In this document: in pieces, positions 1 through 9,917 of the stretch
Layout of the letters: every line of letters starts with the position of its first letter
Numbering within the stretch: position 1 is the first letter of the stretch
DNA from: Clostridia bacterium DTU025
Lineage (GTDB): Bacteria; Bacillota; DTU025
Assembly (NCBI GenBank): GCA_001513145.1
Contig: LFSP01000039.1
Location: forward strand, 1 to 37,478
DNA length: 37,478 nucleotides
Reading direction: 5' to 3'
The notes under the pieces: model-generated
Seen by the model: the letters and a program-made list of their open reading frames with translations, nothing else
Told to the model about the DNA's origin: nothing
Database searches by the model: none
Translations under genes and position numbers: made by a program

Positions 1-411
1 TCCTACAAACGGAGGGGCAGTAGCGCGCTGGCACCTCCTTTCGGAGGAAAAGGTCCGTTCCGGGAGAAGCTTGGCCATGCGCCGACGAGCTCTGGATCGA
101 AAATGAAGGCGGCGCCTCGCGCCGCCTTCATCTACTCCCAGTTACGTGCGTTACGTTTGCGGGCGCCCCTCAGCACGCGGAAGAGCACATGTGCTTACTC
201 TGGAGGTTTTCCTCGATCTCTAGCAGCACAACGACCCATGCACCTCGTTCCGGAGGAGCACAACCTCATCTGCTCCTTCTTTCCGAGGAGAAGTTCCCCT
301 TCCGACAACTGCCGCCAACCCCGGGTTGCCCAACCGACTCTTCTCACCAACCACCCCGCCGAGCCTGGCCGCCCCTCTCGCTACACGGGTGCCACTCAAT
401 GCATGCTGTCC
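1..411. other. Gene-free left edge
   Basis: No convincing coding frame is seen on either strand: the short open frames lack Shine-Dalgarno support and recognisable motifs. The stretch lies downstream of the minus-strand ZIP/ECF pair. It contains one strong hairpin at 103-131 and several short purine/pyrimidine inverted repeats of the CCTCC/GGAGG type near 32-46 and 245-300, which I cannot assign. Genes to the left of the window cannot be judged. Confidence 0.5.
98..131 (-). terminator. Hairpin, probable terminator of the ZIP/ECF transcript
   Basis: A perfect 12-bp stem (103-114 with 120-131) has a five-base loop. Read on the minus strand it is followed by TTTTC, a short U-tract; on the plus strand there is none. 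It lies about 280 bases beyond the stop of the minus-strand ECF S-component, so it is a plausible but distant transcript end. Confidence 0.5.
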
Positions 412-1047
412 CTATTCCCGTAGGGCCCCGGTGCGCCTGAGGATTTGCGCAACGGCCATGGCCAGGACCCCTCCAATGACCGCGTTAACCAGCTGTATCA
501 CTCCCATGGCCGCGGCTATCGGCGGCGGCACGTTCACAATGTAGCGCACCGATCCGGCCAAGATCAGGTACTTCACGACTGATCCTACGGCGATGCCCAG
601 CCAAACCCAGGGTGAACGGTAGGCGGGCAGCGCACCCGCCTTTGCTTCCGTCCCACCCGCCTCCGCCTTCGTCTCGGTCCCAGCCTTGGTCTCCATCCCG
701 GCCACCGTCTCCGTCCACTCATCCACCCCCACCGCCGCCGGCTTGTTCCCGATACGTGACCGCGCCACAACCCAGAACAGTAGGCACATCACGGCGTTGC
801 TCAGGGCGATCACTGGAACCATCGGTGACAGCTGGGGCTTGAGGATGCCGAACCAGAGACCCATCAGCGGGGTTATGCAGCCCACGATGCAGGCACTCAA
901 GGGCCCAACAAACACTACGGCGAGATATAGGAACATGTTCACTCCGGGGCCAGTGAAGGTTTGTGGTAGGCTCAGGGATTGAAACGCCAGGGTGAGTGAG
1001 GCCATCAGAGCCGTCCTGGCGACCTGCCTTGTCAGTTGCGGTCTCAC
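412..1047 (-). CDS. ECF transporter S-component, substrate unknown
   Basis: Predicted integral membrane substrate-binding subunit of an energy-coupling factor vitamin transporter, about 211 residues. The N-terminal part carries the Ala/Leu-rich first helix followed by PQTFTGPGVNMFLYLAVVF, a pattern I associate with ECF S-components. Further hydrophobic segments follow (FVGPLSACIVGCITPLMG, VPVIALSNAVMCLLFWVVA and two near the C-terminus). A charged low-complexity linker of repeated ETKAG/TEAKAG units separates the two halves and probably forms a cytoplasmic loop of variable length. The GTG start at 1045-1047 overlaps the TGA stop of the upstream ZIP gene (GTGA), implying translational coupling; the frame is open further upstream but that stretch is not protein-like. 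No EcfA or EcfT lies beside it, so it would have to use a shared energising module, possibly the one at 14205-16380. The ligand cannot be read from the sequence. Confidence 0.72.
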   Translation of the reverse strand: MRPQLTRQVARTALMASLTLAFQSLSLPQTFTGPGVNMFLYLAVVFVGPLSACIVGCITPLMGLWFGILKPQLSPMVPVIALSNAVMCLLFWVVARSRIGNKPAAVGVDEWTETVAGMETKAGTETKAEAGGTEAKAGALPAYRSPWVWLGIAVGSVVKYLILAGSVRYIVNVPPPIAAAMGVIQLVNAVIGGVLAMAVAQILRRTGALRE

Positions 1048-1784
1048 GCTGACAACACCACCATCATTCCCAAGAGAACGCCGACGACGATGCCAAATGT
1101 GCCGGAATGGCCGTCGGAGATCCTCTGTGCCTCCGGAATGAGTTCGTCTGCAGTGATGAACATCATTGCACCTCCAGCAAAGCCTAGGCAGAGCGTCAGT
1201 ATCACCGGCGACACGCTGCCGAAGGCCGCGCCGACGGCGGCCCCAAGAGCCATTGGAAGACCGGCCATACCTCCGACCAGTGTGACGTGGCCAGGCGATA
1301 CTCTCGCAGCACACATCGGCGCAGCCATGGCCATTCCCTCAGGAATGTTGTGAAGCGCTATGGTGAGGGCCACCGAGAACCCCAGCGAAGAGCCAAGGGC
1401 GTAGCCGGCCCCGATGGCGAGGCCTTCAGGCAGGTTGTGCATGGCGATGCCGATGGCTGTGAGGATGCCGGTGCGCAGGCAGCGGGAGTTCTCGCGGCAG
1501 TCTGATGCTATGTGGAGATGCGGCATGAAAAGGTCTGCGACGCCCAGGGCCACCACGCCGAATACGAATCCTGCCATGGTAGTGAGAGCGCCGCCTGTGT
1601 TCAGAGCTTCTGGGACTAGGTCTAGAAAGACTACGGCCAGCATTACGCCGCCTGCCAAGCCCATCATGAAGGACAGGGTGCGCTTCGACGGACGTCCGAT
1701 AGCGGCGGCTCCTGCTGCTCCCAGCCCGGTGCCTACTACGCCTGCTATCAGGCCCACTACGGTCGCCGTAACAATCGCTTCCAC
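1044..1784 (-). CDS. ZIP family divalent metal transporter
   Basis: Membrane transporter of the ZIP (ZupT/GufA-like) family, which imports zinc, iron or manganese into the cytoplasm. The 246-residue length and about eight hydrophobic segments fit the family. The two signature metal-site motifs are present: HNLPEG at residues 116-121 and HNIPEG at 145-150. A short variable loop with His and Cys (PHLHIASDC, from about residue 88) could be a metal-sensing or selectivity region. The GTG start at 1784 is preceded by an AAGGAGGG Shine-Dalgarno site with a six-base spacer. It has its own sigma-A promoter in the divergent region shared with coaX, and its stop overlaps the start of the ECF S-component. 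Which metal it carries is unknown; no metal-regulator box was recognised upstream. Confidence 0.9.
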   Translation of the reverse strand: MEAIVTATVVGLIAGVVGTGLGAAGAAAIGRPSKRTLSFMMGLAGGVMLAVVFLDLVPEALNTGGALTTMAGFVFGVVALGVADLFMPHLHIASDCRENSRCLRTGILTAIGIAMHNLPEGLAIGAGYALGSSLGFSVALTIALHNIPEGMAMAAPMCAARVSPGHVTLVGGMAGLPMALGAAVGAAFGSVSPVILTLCLGFAGGAMMFITADELIPEAQRISDGHSGTFGIVVGVLLGMMVVLSA

Positions 1785-1809
1785 AGGCTGCCCTCCTTGT
1801 GCCTAACCC

Positions 1810-1838
1810 ATTGTAACTCCAGAGCTTGAGGGTGTCAA
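1810..1838 (-). promoter_or_regulatory. Sigma-A promoter of the ZIP/ECF operon
   Basis: On the minus strand TTGACA (1838-1833) is followed after exactly 17 bases by TACAAT (1815-1810). Transcription would begin near 1803, just before the ZIP Shine-Dalgarno site. Confidence 0.8.
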
Positions 1839-1857
1839 AGGCTCCACGCTCGAGCTG

Positions 1858-1866
1858 TGGTATAAT
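1858..1866 (+). promoter_or_regulatory. Extended -10 promoter of coaX
   Basis: TGGTATAAT is a perfect extended -10 element (TGn plus TATAAT). No good -35 hexamer lies 17 bases upstream, as is usual for this class. The predicted start near 1873 coincides with the Shine-Dalgarno sequence, so the leader would be only about 15 bases. Confidence 0.7.
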
Positions 1867-1887
1867 TGCCGCGGGAGGGTGGTATGC

Positions 1888-2694
1888 GTGATCCTTGCCA
1901 TCGATGTGGGCAATACCAATACAGTCATCGGAGTGTTCCGCGGCAGCGAGCTGGTGTCCAGCTACCGCGTTTCCACCGACCGCGCCAGCACCTCCGACGA
2001 GTACGGCATGCTGATGCTGCAGCTTCTCGCGTTCGATTCGATCCCCCGATCTGAAATAGACGGGATAATCATATCTAGTGTGGTTCCTCCCTTAATAGGC
2101 GTGTTCGAGACCACGTGCAAGAAGTATTTCGGCCACGAGCCTCTGGTGGTGGGCCCCGGTGTGCGGACAGGCATGTCCATCAGGTATGAGAACCCCAAGG
2201 AAGTGGGTGCCGACAGGATCGTGAACGCCGTGGCAGGCTTCGAGCTGTACGGTGGTCCGCTGATCATAGTGGACTTCGGCACCGCCACCACTTTCTGCGC
2301 CATCAGCGCCGAAGGCGAGTACCTTGGCGGTGCCATAGCGCCTGGGGTCATGATATCCGCGGAGGCGCTGTACGCCCGCGCCGCGCGGTTGCCCCGAGTG
2401 GAGCTGGTGAAGCCTCCGTCAGTGATAGGCCGCAACACCGTGTCCAGCATGCAGAGCGGCATCATATACGGCTTCGCCGGCCAGGTGGACGCCATCGCAA
2501 GGCGCATGAAGGCGGAGTTGGGCGTGAACGCCAGGGTGGTGGCCACCGGAGGCCTGGCGGAGCTGATCGCGAGGGAGTCGTCGGAGATCGAGATTGTGAA
2601 CCCCCACCTCACTCTGCATGGGCTCAGGATCATATTGGAGCGTAATCAGCTGCCTCACGGAAGCTGCTCAGGGAAGCTGGTGAAGGATGAGTAA
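1888..2694 (+). CDS. coaX: Type III pantothenate kinase
   Basis: Phosphorylates pantothenate, the first step of coenzyme A synthesis; cytoplasmic homodimer of the ASKHA fold needing a monovalent cation. The sequence begins [11 protein letters not shown] (phosphate-binding loop with the conserved Asp at residue 6), has GADR with the likely catalytic Asp at about 109, and [10 protein letters not shown] around 131-140, all hallmarks of CoaX rather than CoaA. Length is 268 residues, close to the family's usual 255-260. The GTG at 1888 is preferred over the in-frame GTG at 1879 because the GGGAGG site ends at 1878, giving a nine-base spacer and the canonical N-terminus. The 3' end overlaps hflX by eight bases, so the two are co-transcribed and probably translationally coupled. 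Confidence 0.93.
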   Translation: MILAIDVGNTNTVIGVFRGSELVSSYRVSTDRASTSDEYGMLMLQLLAFDSIPRSEIDGIIISSVVPPLIGVFETTCKKYFGHEPLVVGPGVRTGMSIRYENPKEVGADRIVNAVAGFELYGGPLIIVDFGTATTFCAISAEGEYLGGAIAPGVMISAEALYARAARLPRVELVKPPSVIGRNTVSSMQSGIIYGFAGQVDAIARRMKAELGVNARVVATGGLAELIARESSEIEIVNPHLTLHGLRIILERNQLPHGSCSGKLVKDE

Positions 2695-4165
2695 CACTAC
2701 ATACAGCCTGGTACGGCCCACCCGGGGCCTCGACGCTGACCCCGAGTCCGACCTCGACCTCGACGCCGGCCCGGGCGCCAGCTCGGGTCCCCGCCCTGTC
2801 TCCGCCTCCGCCGCAGGCCGCGCCCCGGCCCGCGACCCTGGCAGTGCCGATCCCACCGGTCTCGCCGGTCCCGCCCGCCCCGACGGCTCGGACGGTTCCG
2901 CAGAGCGCGCGGTGCTGGTGGGCCTCGACACGTCGTCCGCCACCGGGTGGGACGTGGAGGAATCCCTGGAGGAGCTGGCACGCCTGGTTGACACCGCCGG
3001 AGGCGTTGTCGTGGGCCGAGTCATCCAGCGGAAGCAGAAGCCGGATCCCGCCCACTTTATCGGTGCTGGAAAGGCAGAGGAGATCTCGCTGATGGCGAAG
3101 GCCGTTGGCGCCGACCTGGTGGTGTTCGACGATGAGCTCACACCAGTCCAGCAGAGGAACCTGGAGGAAGTCATCGAGGCCAGAGTCATCGACCGCACGC
3201 AGCTGATCCTAGACATCTTCGCGCAGCGCGCCGCCACCCGCGAGGGCAAGCTCCAGGTGGAGCTGGCGCAGCTGCAGTACTGGCTGCCCAGGCTCACCGG
3301 AAAGGGCGCCGAGCTCTCGCGCCTCGGCGGCGGGATAGGCACCAGGGGGCCGGGCGAGACGAAGCTCGAGATCGACAGGCGCACCATCAGGTCGCGGATA
3401 GCGTCCATAAAGCGGCAACTCGAAACCGTGAGGCAGCGCAGGGGCACCCAGCGCAGGCGCCGCCGGGAAGCCGAGATGCCCGTGGTGGCCATGGTGGGCT
3501 ACACCAACGCGGGCAAGTCCAGCCTGCTCAAGGCGCTGACAGGCGCCGACGCGTACATCGAAGACAAGCTCTTCGCCACCCTCGACACCACCACCAGGAG
3601 GTTCACCCTCCCTGGGGGGCAAGCGGTGCTGCTCACCGACACCGTTGGGTTCATCCAGAAGCTCCCCCACCAGCTCATCATGGCCTTCCGCGCCACCTTG
3701 GAGGAAGTCACCGAGGCAGACGTGCTTCTCCATGTGGTGGACGCGTCGCACCCCAAAGCTGCCGAGCACTGCCGCGCCGTGTTCGAGGTCCTGGAGGAGC
3801 TCGAGGCCAGCGAGCACCCCACCATAACCGCGTTCAACAAGGTCGACCTTCCCGGCGCGCAGGCTGCGGTGGATATGCTAAAGGCAGAGTACCCGAGAAG
3901 CCTGGCCGTGTCGGCGCTGACAGGTACCGGTCTGCAGGAGCTTGCGGAGTTCATCGAGGCGGAGCTTGCGCCTAGGCGAGTGCGCATGGAGGTGGCGCTA
4001 CCGTACGATGATCCGCTGATCTCCACGATAAGGAAGAGGTCCAAGATCCTCAGGGAAGACTGGTCCGACGGCACGATAAGCTTTCTCCTGGAGACTGACC
4101 AGGCGCTGGCAGGCCAGCTGCGGAGGGCTGAAGGCAAAGGAACTGGCGATGGCGGTAGCCGATAG
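2687..4165 (+). CDS. hflX: Ribosome-associated GTPase HflX
   Basis: GTPase that binds the 50S subunit and splits stalled ribosomes under stress. After residue 74 the order is family-typical: N-terminal HflX domain (VGLDTS..., IGAGKAEE), the Gly-rich [15 protein letters not shown] element at about 214-228, then the G domain with G1 GYTNAGKSS (271-279), G3 DTVGF (318-322) and G4 NKVD (384-387). The odd part is the first 70 or so residues, a disordered Asp/Pro/Ala/Gly-rich extension encoded by a repetitive GACCTCGAC-type tract (about 2740-2900), which normal HflX proteins lack. The ATG at 2687 overlaps the coaX stop; a later start is possible, but no good Shine-Dalgarno site was seen near residue 74. 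The 3' end overlaps dusB by 17 bases. Confidence 0.93.
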   Translation: MSNTTYSLVRPTRGLDADPESDLDLDAGPGASSGPRPVSASAAGRAPARDPGSADPTGLAGPARPDGSDGSAERAVLVGLDTSSATGWDVEESLEELARLVDTAGGVVVGRVIQRKQKPDPAHFIGAGKAEEISLMAKAVGADLVVFDDELTPVQQRNLEEVIEARVIDRTQLILDIFAQRAATREGKLQVELAQLQYWLPRLTGKGAELSRLGGGIGTRGPGETKLEIDRRTIRSRIASIKRQLETVRQRRGTQRRRRREAEMPVVAMVGYTNAGKSSLLKALTGADAYIEDKLFATLDTTTRRFTLPGGQAVLLTDTVGFIQKLPHQLIMAFRATLEEVTEADVLLHVVDASHPKAAEHCRAVFEVLEELEASEHPTITAFNKVDLPGAQAAVDMLKAEYPRSLAVSALTGTGLQELAEFIEAELAPRRVRMEVALPYDDPLISTIRKRSKILREDWSDGTISFLLETDQALAGQLRRAEGKGTGDGGSR

Positions 4166-5162
4166 AGCTCAAGGTTTCATCATTGGTTCCGGGTCACGGT
4201 GCGTCACGGTGGAGAACCCCCTGGTGCTCGCGCCGATGGCGGGCGTGTGCGACATGCCCTATAGGCTCATCTGCAAGGAGATGGGCTGCGGTCTCGTGTA
4301 CACCGAGATGATCAGTGCGATGGGTCTCAAGTATGGAGACCGCAACACCCTGAAGATACTGGAGATGAGCGAGGACGAGAGGCCTGTTGCAGCGCAGGTG
4401 TTCGGCTCTGATCCTGAGGTGGTGGCGTACGGGGCCCGCATTATGGAGACCAAAGGGGCGGACCTCATAGACATAAACATGGGCTGTCCGGTTCCGAAGG
4501 TGGTCAGGAGCGGGGAAGGGTGCGCACTGATGCGCCGTCCGGACCTGGCTGCGCGTATAGTGGAGCGTGTGAAGGCCAGCGTGGACGTGCCAGTGACGGT
4601 GAAGATCAGAAAGGGCTGGGACGATCTGACCGCCAATGCCGTCGAGTTCGCCCGGGCGTGCGTGGAGGCGGGGGCGGATGCCGTGGCGGTGCATGGGCGC
4701 ACCAGGTCCCAGGGATATAGCGGAAAGGCAGACTGGAACGTCATCGCCGAGGTGGCGGCGGCCGTCAGCGTGCCGGTGATAGGAAACGGCGACGTGGTGG
4801 AGCCGGAGGATGCGGTGCGGATGCTGGAGCTCACCGGGTGCGCCGGGGTGATGATAGGCCGGGGGGCCATGGGCAACCCGTGGATATTCCGAAGGGCCCT
4901 GCACTGCCTGCGCACCGGGGAGACGCCGGCCGAGCCTTCGCCGGCGGAGCGCATAGGGCTTGCCCTGCGGCACCTCGACATGGCGGTGGCGTTCAAGGGC
5001 GAGAAGGTGGCCTCGAAGGAGATGCGGAAGCACCTGGCCTGGTACATCCGAGGGCTGAGGGGCGCCGCTAGGATGAGGGAAGTCATCAACTCGTGCCCCG
5101 ACAGCGCCAGCCTCAGGCGGGCGATGGAGGGCTATCTTGATGCCTTCGGCGCTTCGTGCTAA
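4149..5162 (+). CDS. dusB: tRNA-dihydrouridine synthase
   Basis: FMN enzyme that reduces specific uridines of the tRNA D-loop to dihydrouridine. Features in order: the TIM-barrel start LVLAPMAGVCDMPYR with the FMN-contacting APM (from about residue 26), INMGCPVPKVVRSGEG with the catalytic cysteine near residue 113, VKIRKGW, VHGRTRSQGYSG, GNGDV and GRGAMGNPW (phosphate binding). At 337 residues it has the size and motif spacing of the DusB/Dus1-like group. An AAAGGA site seven bases upstream supports the ATG at 4149, inside the end of hflX, so coaX-hflX-dusB is one operon. Its last bases carry the promoter of the following regulator gene. Confidence 0.92.
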   Translation: MAVADRAQGFIIGSGSRCVTVENPLVLAPMAGVCDMPYRLICKEMGCGLVYTEMISAMGLKYGDRNTLKILEMSEDERPVAAQVFGSDPEVVAYGARIMETKGADLIDINMGCPVPKVVRSGEGCALMRRPDLAARIVERVKASVDVPVTVKIRKGWDDLTANAVEFARACVEAGADAVAVHGRTRSQGYSGKADWNVIAEVAAAVSVPVIGNGDVVEPEDAVRMLELTGCAGVMIGRGAMGNPWIFRRALHCLRTGETPAEPSPAERIGLALRHLDMAVAFKGEKVASKEMRKHLAWYIRGLRGAARMREVINSCPDSASLRRAMEGYLDAFGASC

Positions 5163-5165
5163 AAT
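5137..5165 (+). promoter_or_regulatory. Sigma-A promoter of the HTH/partner operon
   Basis: TTGATG (5137-5142), a 17-base spacer and TAAAAT (5160-5165) lie over the 3' end of dusB. Transcription would start near 5172, inside the palindrome that follows, so the next two genes can be expressed and controlled separately from dusB. Confidence 0.65.
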
Positions 5166-5168
5166 GTG

Positions 5169-5192
5169 GTTGTGCACACAATTGTGAACAAC
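5169..5192 (+). promoter_or_regulatory. Palindromic candidate operator
   Basis: A 24-base imperfect palindrome: the left arm GTTGTGCACA and the reverse complement of the right arm, GTTGTTCACA, agree at nine of ten positions. It covers the predicted transcription start and ends just before the GGAGG site of an HTH protein gene. It is a natural candidate for autoregulation; binding is inferred, not shown. Confidence 0.5.
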
Positions 5193-5207
5193 CGGAGGCG
5201 GTGCGCT

Positions 5208-5747
5208 GTGGGCCTCATACGCATAGGCGATAAGGTTGTGGACCGGGACAAGATCGACAGAGCCATCGACCGCGTGTTCGAGATGAGGCAAAGCGGTGCC
5301 TCCCAGCAGGAAGCCGCGGACGCCATAGGCATCGACAGGACTTTCGTGTCGCGCCTGGAGAACCTGGGCGAGGTCAGAAAGGGCCAGCGAGTGGCGCTGG
5401 TGGGCTTCCCCGTGGGCAACAAGGATGAGATCGAGGCCATAGCCAGGCGCGCTGGGATCGACTACGTGTGGCTCATGAACGACGTGGAGCGGTGGAAATA
5501 CGTTCGGGAACGATCCGGCGTCGAGCTGCTGAACGATGTGGTCCGCGAGATCGGCGGGTTTCAGCAGTACGATGCCGTAATCTTCTTGGGTTCGGACCTC
5601 AGGGTGAAGCTCGTAGAGGCCATCCTGGGGCACCGCGCGGTGGGCATCGTCATCGGGAAGTCCCCGATAAGATCCGACGTATACGTGGACCCCAGTCGCG
5701 TCGAAGCGGTGATCGAGGCGGTACGAGGAGGAGAGCGGGTCAAGTGA
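5208..5747 (+). CDS. HTH transcriptional regulator-like protein
   Basis: Probable DNA-binding protein of 179 residues. Residues of about 10-55 form a helix-turn-helix of the XRE/sigma-like kind (SGASQQEAADAIGIDRTFVSRLE). The remainder is an alpha/beta domain beginning VALVGFPVGNKDEIE and containing VIFLGSDLRVKLVEA and GIVIGKSPIRSDVYVDP, which may bind a ligand; its function is unknown to me. I recognise this architecture from anaerobic Firmicutes, where it sits directly before the gene that follows here. The GTG at 5208 is chosen because GGAGG (5194-5198) lies nine bases before it; the frame is open back to 5166. The stop overlaps the next start (GTGA). It has its own promoter and a palindrome upstream, suggesting autoregulation. 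Confidence 0.75.
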   Translation: MGLIRIGDKVVDRDKIDRAIDRVFEMRQSGASQQEAADAIGIDRTFVSRLENLGEVRKGQRVALVGFPVGNKDEIEAIARRAGIDYVWLMNDVERWKYVRERSGVELLNDVVREIGGFQQYDAVIFLGSDLRVKLVEAILGHRAVGIVIGKSPIRSDVYVDPSRVEAVIEAVRGGERVK

Positions 5748-6658
5748 AGCACGTTGTGAGCGTCAGCATCGGTTCGTCTGACCGCGACCATTCAGCCACC
5801 GTCAACATGCTCGGTGAGGACATTATGATGGAGCGCATCGGGACAGACGGCAGCATCGAGAAGGCCATAGACCTCATCCGCCAGCTCGACGGCAAGGTGG
5901 ACGCCTTCGGCATGGGTGGCATCGACCTGTACATGTCAGGCGCTGGCAAGAGGTACATGTTCCGGGACGCCCGGCGCATCGCGGCAGCGGCGAAGGTCAC
6001 CCCTCTGGTGGACGGCACCGCCCTCAAGAGCGGCCTCGAGTACCGCGTTGTTAAGTACGCCGCCGAGGTGGAGGGACTGCCGATAGCAGGGCAGAAGGTG
6101 TTCGTGGTATGCGCTATCGACCGCATCGGCATGGGCGAGGCCTTCGAGGAGCTGGGCTGCGATGTGGTGTACGGTGACCTCATGTTCGCTCTGGGCATCC
6201 CGATACCCGTGCGGTCGCTGCGCACCCTTCGGCGCCTCGCTCCCATCGCCATGCCCATAGCGACCCAGCTGCCGTTTAGCTGGCTCTATCCCACAGGTGA
6301 GAAGCAGCGTACGCAGGCGGACGACAGGCCCAAGAAGTACCAGCGATACTACAATGAAGCCAAGGTGATCGCAGGAGACTTCCACTATATCCGCAAGTAC
6401 TTGCCTGATAGCATCAACGACAAGGTGATAATCACCAACACGGTGACGTCCCGCGACGTGGAGGAATTGGGGCGTCGGGGCGCGCTGGCGCTGGTGACCA
6501 CCACCCCGGAGGTGAACGGGAGGTCCTTCGGCACGAACGTGATCGAGGCGATGCTGGTGGCGTTGATCGGGAAGCCGCTATCGGAGATCACCGAACGCGA
6601 CTACTTCGAAATGCTGGAGAAGCTGGCGATCAAGCCGCGAGTCGTTAGGTACAAGTAG
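5744..6658 (+). CDS. Conserved protein often annotated quinate 5-dehydrogenase
   Basis: Predicted cytoplasmic protein of 304 residues. I recognise the N-terminus (HVVSVSIGSSDRDHSATVN, then VDAFGMGGIDLYMSGAGKRY) as a family from anaerobic Firmicutes commonly labelled quinate 5-dehydrogenase. That label looks weak: no classical GxGxxG/A Rossmann motif or shikimate-dehydrogenase signature is visible, and no quinate or shikimate genes are nearby. Other conserved-looking stretches are TPLVDGTALKSGLE, ITNTVTSRDVEEL and ALVTTTPEVNGRSFGTNVIE. The GTG start overlaps the stop of the upstream HTH gene, with a GGAGGAG site about ten bases earlier, so the two are translationally coupled. The tight pairing suggests that the HTH protein controls, or is controlled by, whatever this protein makes or senses. 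The true function is open. Confidence 0.6.
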   Translation: MKHVVSVSIGSSDRDHSATVNMLGEDIMMERIGTDGSIEKAIDLIRQLDGKVDAFGMGGIDLYMSGAGKRYMFRDARRIAAAAKVTPLVDGTALKSGLEYRVVKYAAEVEGLPIAGQKVFVVCAIDRIGMGEAFEELGCDVVYGDLMFALGIPIPVRSLRTLRRLAPIAMPIATQLPFSWLYPTGEKQRTQADDRPKKYQRYYNEAKVIAGDFHYIRKYLPDSINDKVIITNTVTSRDVEELGRRGALALVTTTPEVNGRSFGTNVIEAMLVALIGKPLSEITERDYFEMLEKLAIKPRVVRYK

Positions 6659-6751
6659 GCGCGAGAAATCGTGAGCAGGAACAGGCAGGAACCGGCCGGC
6701 ACAGGCAAGAGCAGGGAGTGTGCTATGCTTCCATAGTTGTCTCGATTCTGC

Positions 6752-6781
6752 TTGACAAGCCTGAAGGAGGCTTGCCATAAT
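6752..6781 (+). promoter_or_regulatory. Sigma-A promoter upstream of greA
   Basis: A perfect TTGACA (6752-6757), an 18-base spacer and CATAAT (6776-6781). The predicted start, near 6788, lies only a few bases before a terminator-like hairpin, which makes the arrangement unusual. Confidence 0.6.
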
Positions 6782-6793
6782 ATTGCCGTGACT

Positions 6794-6817
6794 ATGGCGG
6801 GCACGCCATCTTTTTTT
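6794..6817 (+). terminator. Intrinsic terminator or attenuator in the greA leader
   Basis: ATGGCG (6794-6799) pairs with CGCCAT (6804-6809) around a four-base loop, followed by C and seven T residues. It may end the upstream operon that stops at 6658, or act as an early terminator for transcripts from the promoter just before it. Confidence 0.65.
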
Positions 6818-6819
6818 AC

Positions 6820-6958
6820 CTATGCACCGGTGGAATCCGGGGATGGAGTGCGGGGCTCGCAGGCTACGCCCCAGAATCCGCTGGATTCGGGCTGAATAGA
6901 ATGTGTATCGCCCCGGGCAGCGCCCGGAAATGTTGTGCTTTGAGGGGGACCGTGTGCG
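6820..6958 (+). promoter_or_regulatory. Structured greA leader
   Basis: Two small perfect hairpins, GAATCC/GGATTC (6874-6888) and CCGGGC/GCCCGG (6913-6927), lie between the terminator-like element and the greA start. A weak -10-like TAGAAT occurs at 6897-6902. No known riboswitch was recognised. Confidence 0.35.
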
Positions 6959-8940
<1,982 letters not shown>

Positions 8941-8943
8941 GCC

Positions 8944-8967
8944 TGAGCTCGGGCTTATCCGGGCTCA
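8944..8967 (+). terminator. Hairpin after lysS, possible terminator
   Basis: TGAGCTCGG (8944-8952) pairs with CCGGGCTCA (8959-8967), nine pairs including one G-U, around a six-base loop immediately after the lysS stop. No U-tract follows, so it may only protect the 3' end. Confidence 0.35.
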
Positions 8968-9068
8968 ACGAGGCTACGCGGCTCAGACCAAGGCAGACGG
9001 CGCCGGTTCGGGTTGACGTGAGCTGACCAGGGCCGATGAGGGCTGAGCGCAGGTTGGAGGGCTGCACC

Positions 9069-9803
9069 ATGGACATCAGGGTATACGGGGACTACCGGGA
9101 GATGAGCCGTGCGGCGGCGCAGATCGTCGCCGACCAGCTGCGTGCGAAGCCCGACAGCGTGTTGGGCCTGGCCACAGGTTCAACGCCGGAGGGAATGTAC
9201 GCCGAGTTGGTGAGGATGTACCGCGAGGGCCAGGTGGACTTCTCGCAGGCGCACTCGTTCAACCTCGACGAGTACGTCGGCCTCTCTCCCGATGATCCGC
9301 GCAGCTATAACGTGTACATGTGGAAGAACCTGTTCCGCCATGTAAACTTCGATCCGAAGCGCGTGCACATCCCTTCAGGCGTAGGCGACGACCTTGCAGG
9401 CCAGTGCCTGCGCTATGAGCGGATGATAGAGGAGGCAGGCGGTATCGACCTGCAGGTGCTGGGAATCGGAAGAAACGGGCACATAGGGTTCAATGAGCCC
9501 GGGTCGCCCTTCGACTCCCGCACCCGTGTGGTCGATCTCGCCGAGCAGACGGTGTCTGTAAACATGGAGAAGACCGAGGCCATCAGCCTGCCGACCCAGG
9601 CGGTGTCGATGGGGATCGGCACAATACTGGAGTCGCGACGCATAATGCTGCTGGCAAACGGCGTGGAAAAGGCAGAGATCGTGGCAAAGGCCCTGAGAGG
9701 CCCCGTGACCTGGATGGTGCCAGCGTCGGCGCTGCAAGTGCATGGCGATGTGGTGGTGCTGCTGGATAAGCCTGCGGCCAGCAGGCTGGAGACGCGGATG
9801 TGA
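9069..9803 (+). CDS. nagB: Glucosamine-6-phosphate deaminase
   Basis: Converts glucosamine-6-phosphate to fructose-6-phosphate and ammonia, the last step of amino-sugar catabolism. The 244 residues match the short Gram-positive form. Visible motifs are LATGSTPEGMY (phosphate loop, about 34-44), FNLDEYVGL with the proton-abstracting Asp at 67, and GIGRNGHIGFNEPGS (132-146) with the ring-opening His at 138. The ATG at 9069 has GGAGGG seven bases upstream; the open frame continues to 9036 without better support. It stands alone here: no nagA or PTS gene is adjacent, and the 128-base gap after lysS leaves its promoter unclear. Confidence 0.94.
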   Translation: MDIRVYGDYREMSRAAAQIVADQLRAKPDSVLGLATGSTPEGMYAELVRMYREGQVDFSQAHSFNLDEYVGLSPDDPRSYNVYMWKNLFRHVNFDPKRVHIPSGVGDDLAGQCLRYERMIEEAGGIDLQVLGIGRNGHIGFNEPGSPFDSRTRVVDLAEQTVSVNMEKTEAISLPTQAVSMGIGTILESRRIMLLANGVEKAEIVAKALRGPVTWMVPASALQVHGDVVVLLDKPAASRLETRM

Positions 9804-9917
9804 GGCTGAGCCGCCACCAGCGGCGCGGGCGGTAGCCGGCGGTAGCAGGCGGCAGGAGGCGCAGCGGACGGGCACAGGCCGTGCTGCGGAAAGCGCCTGG
9901 GCAGCGGGCATCGACCG

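Noticed and set aside
1048-1314. Upstream extension of the ECF S-component frame into the ZIP gene
   Set aside because: The extra 89 residues are Arg/Cys/His-rich and antisense to nothing but out of frame with ZIP; the GTG overlapping the ZIP stop gives a normal S-component N-terminus.
4194-5633. Long open frame on the minus strand (479 codons) opposite dusB and the HTH gene
   Set aside because: It is an antisense shadow of GC-rich codon use: rich in His, Arg and Pro, no Shine-Dalgarno site, no recognisable motif, while the plus strand encodes clear DusB.
5744-6658. Confident naming as quinate 5-dehydrogenase
   Set aside because: The name is a common database label, but no nucleotide-binding dehydrogenase motif or quinate pathway context is visible, so the function is left open.
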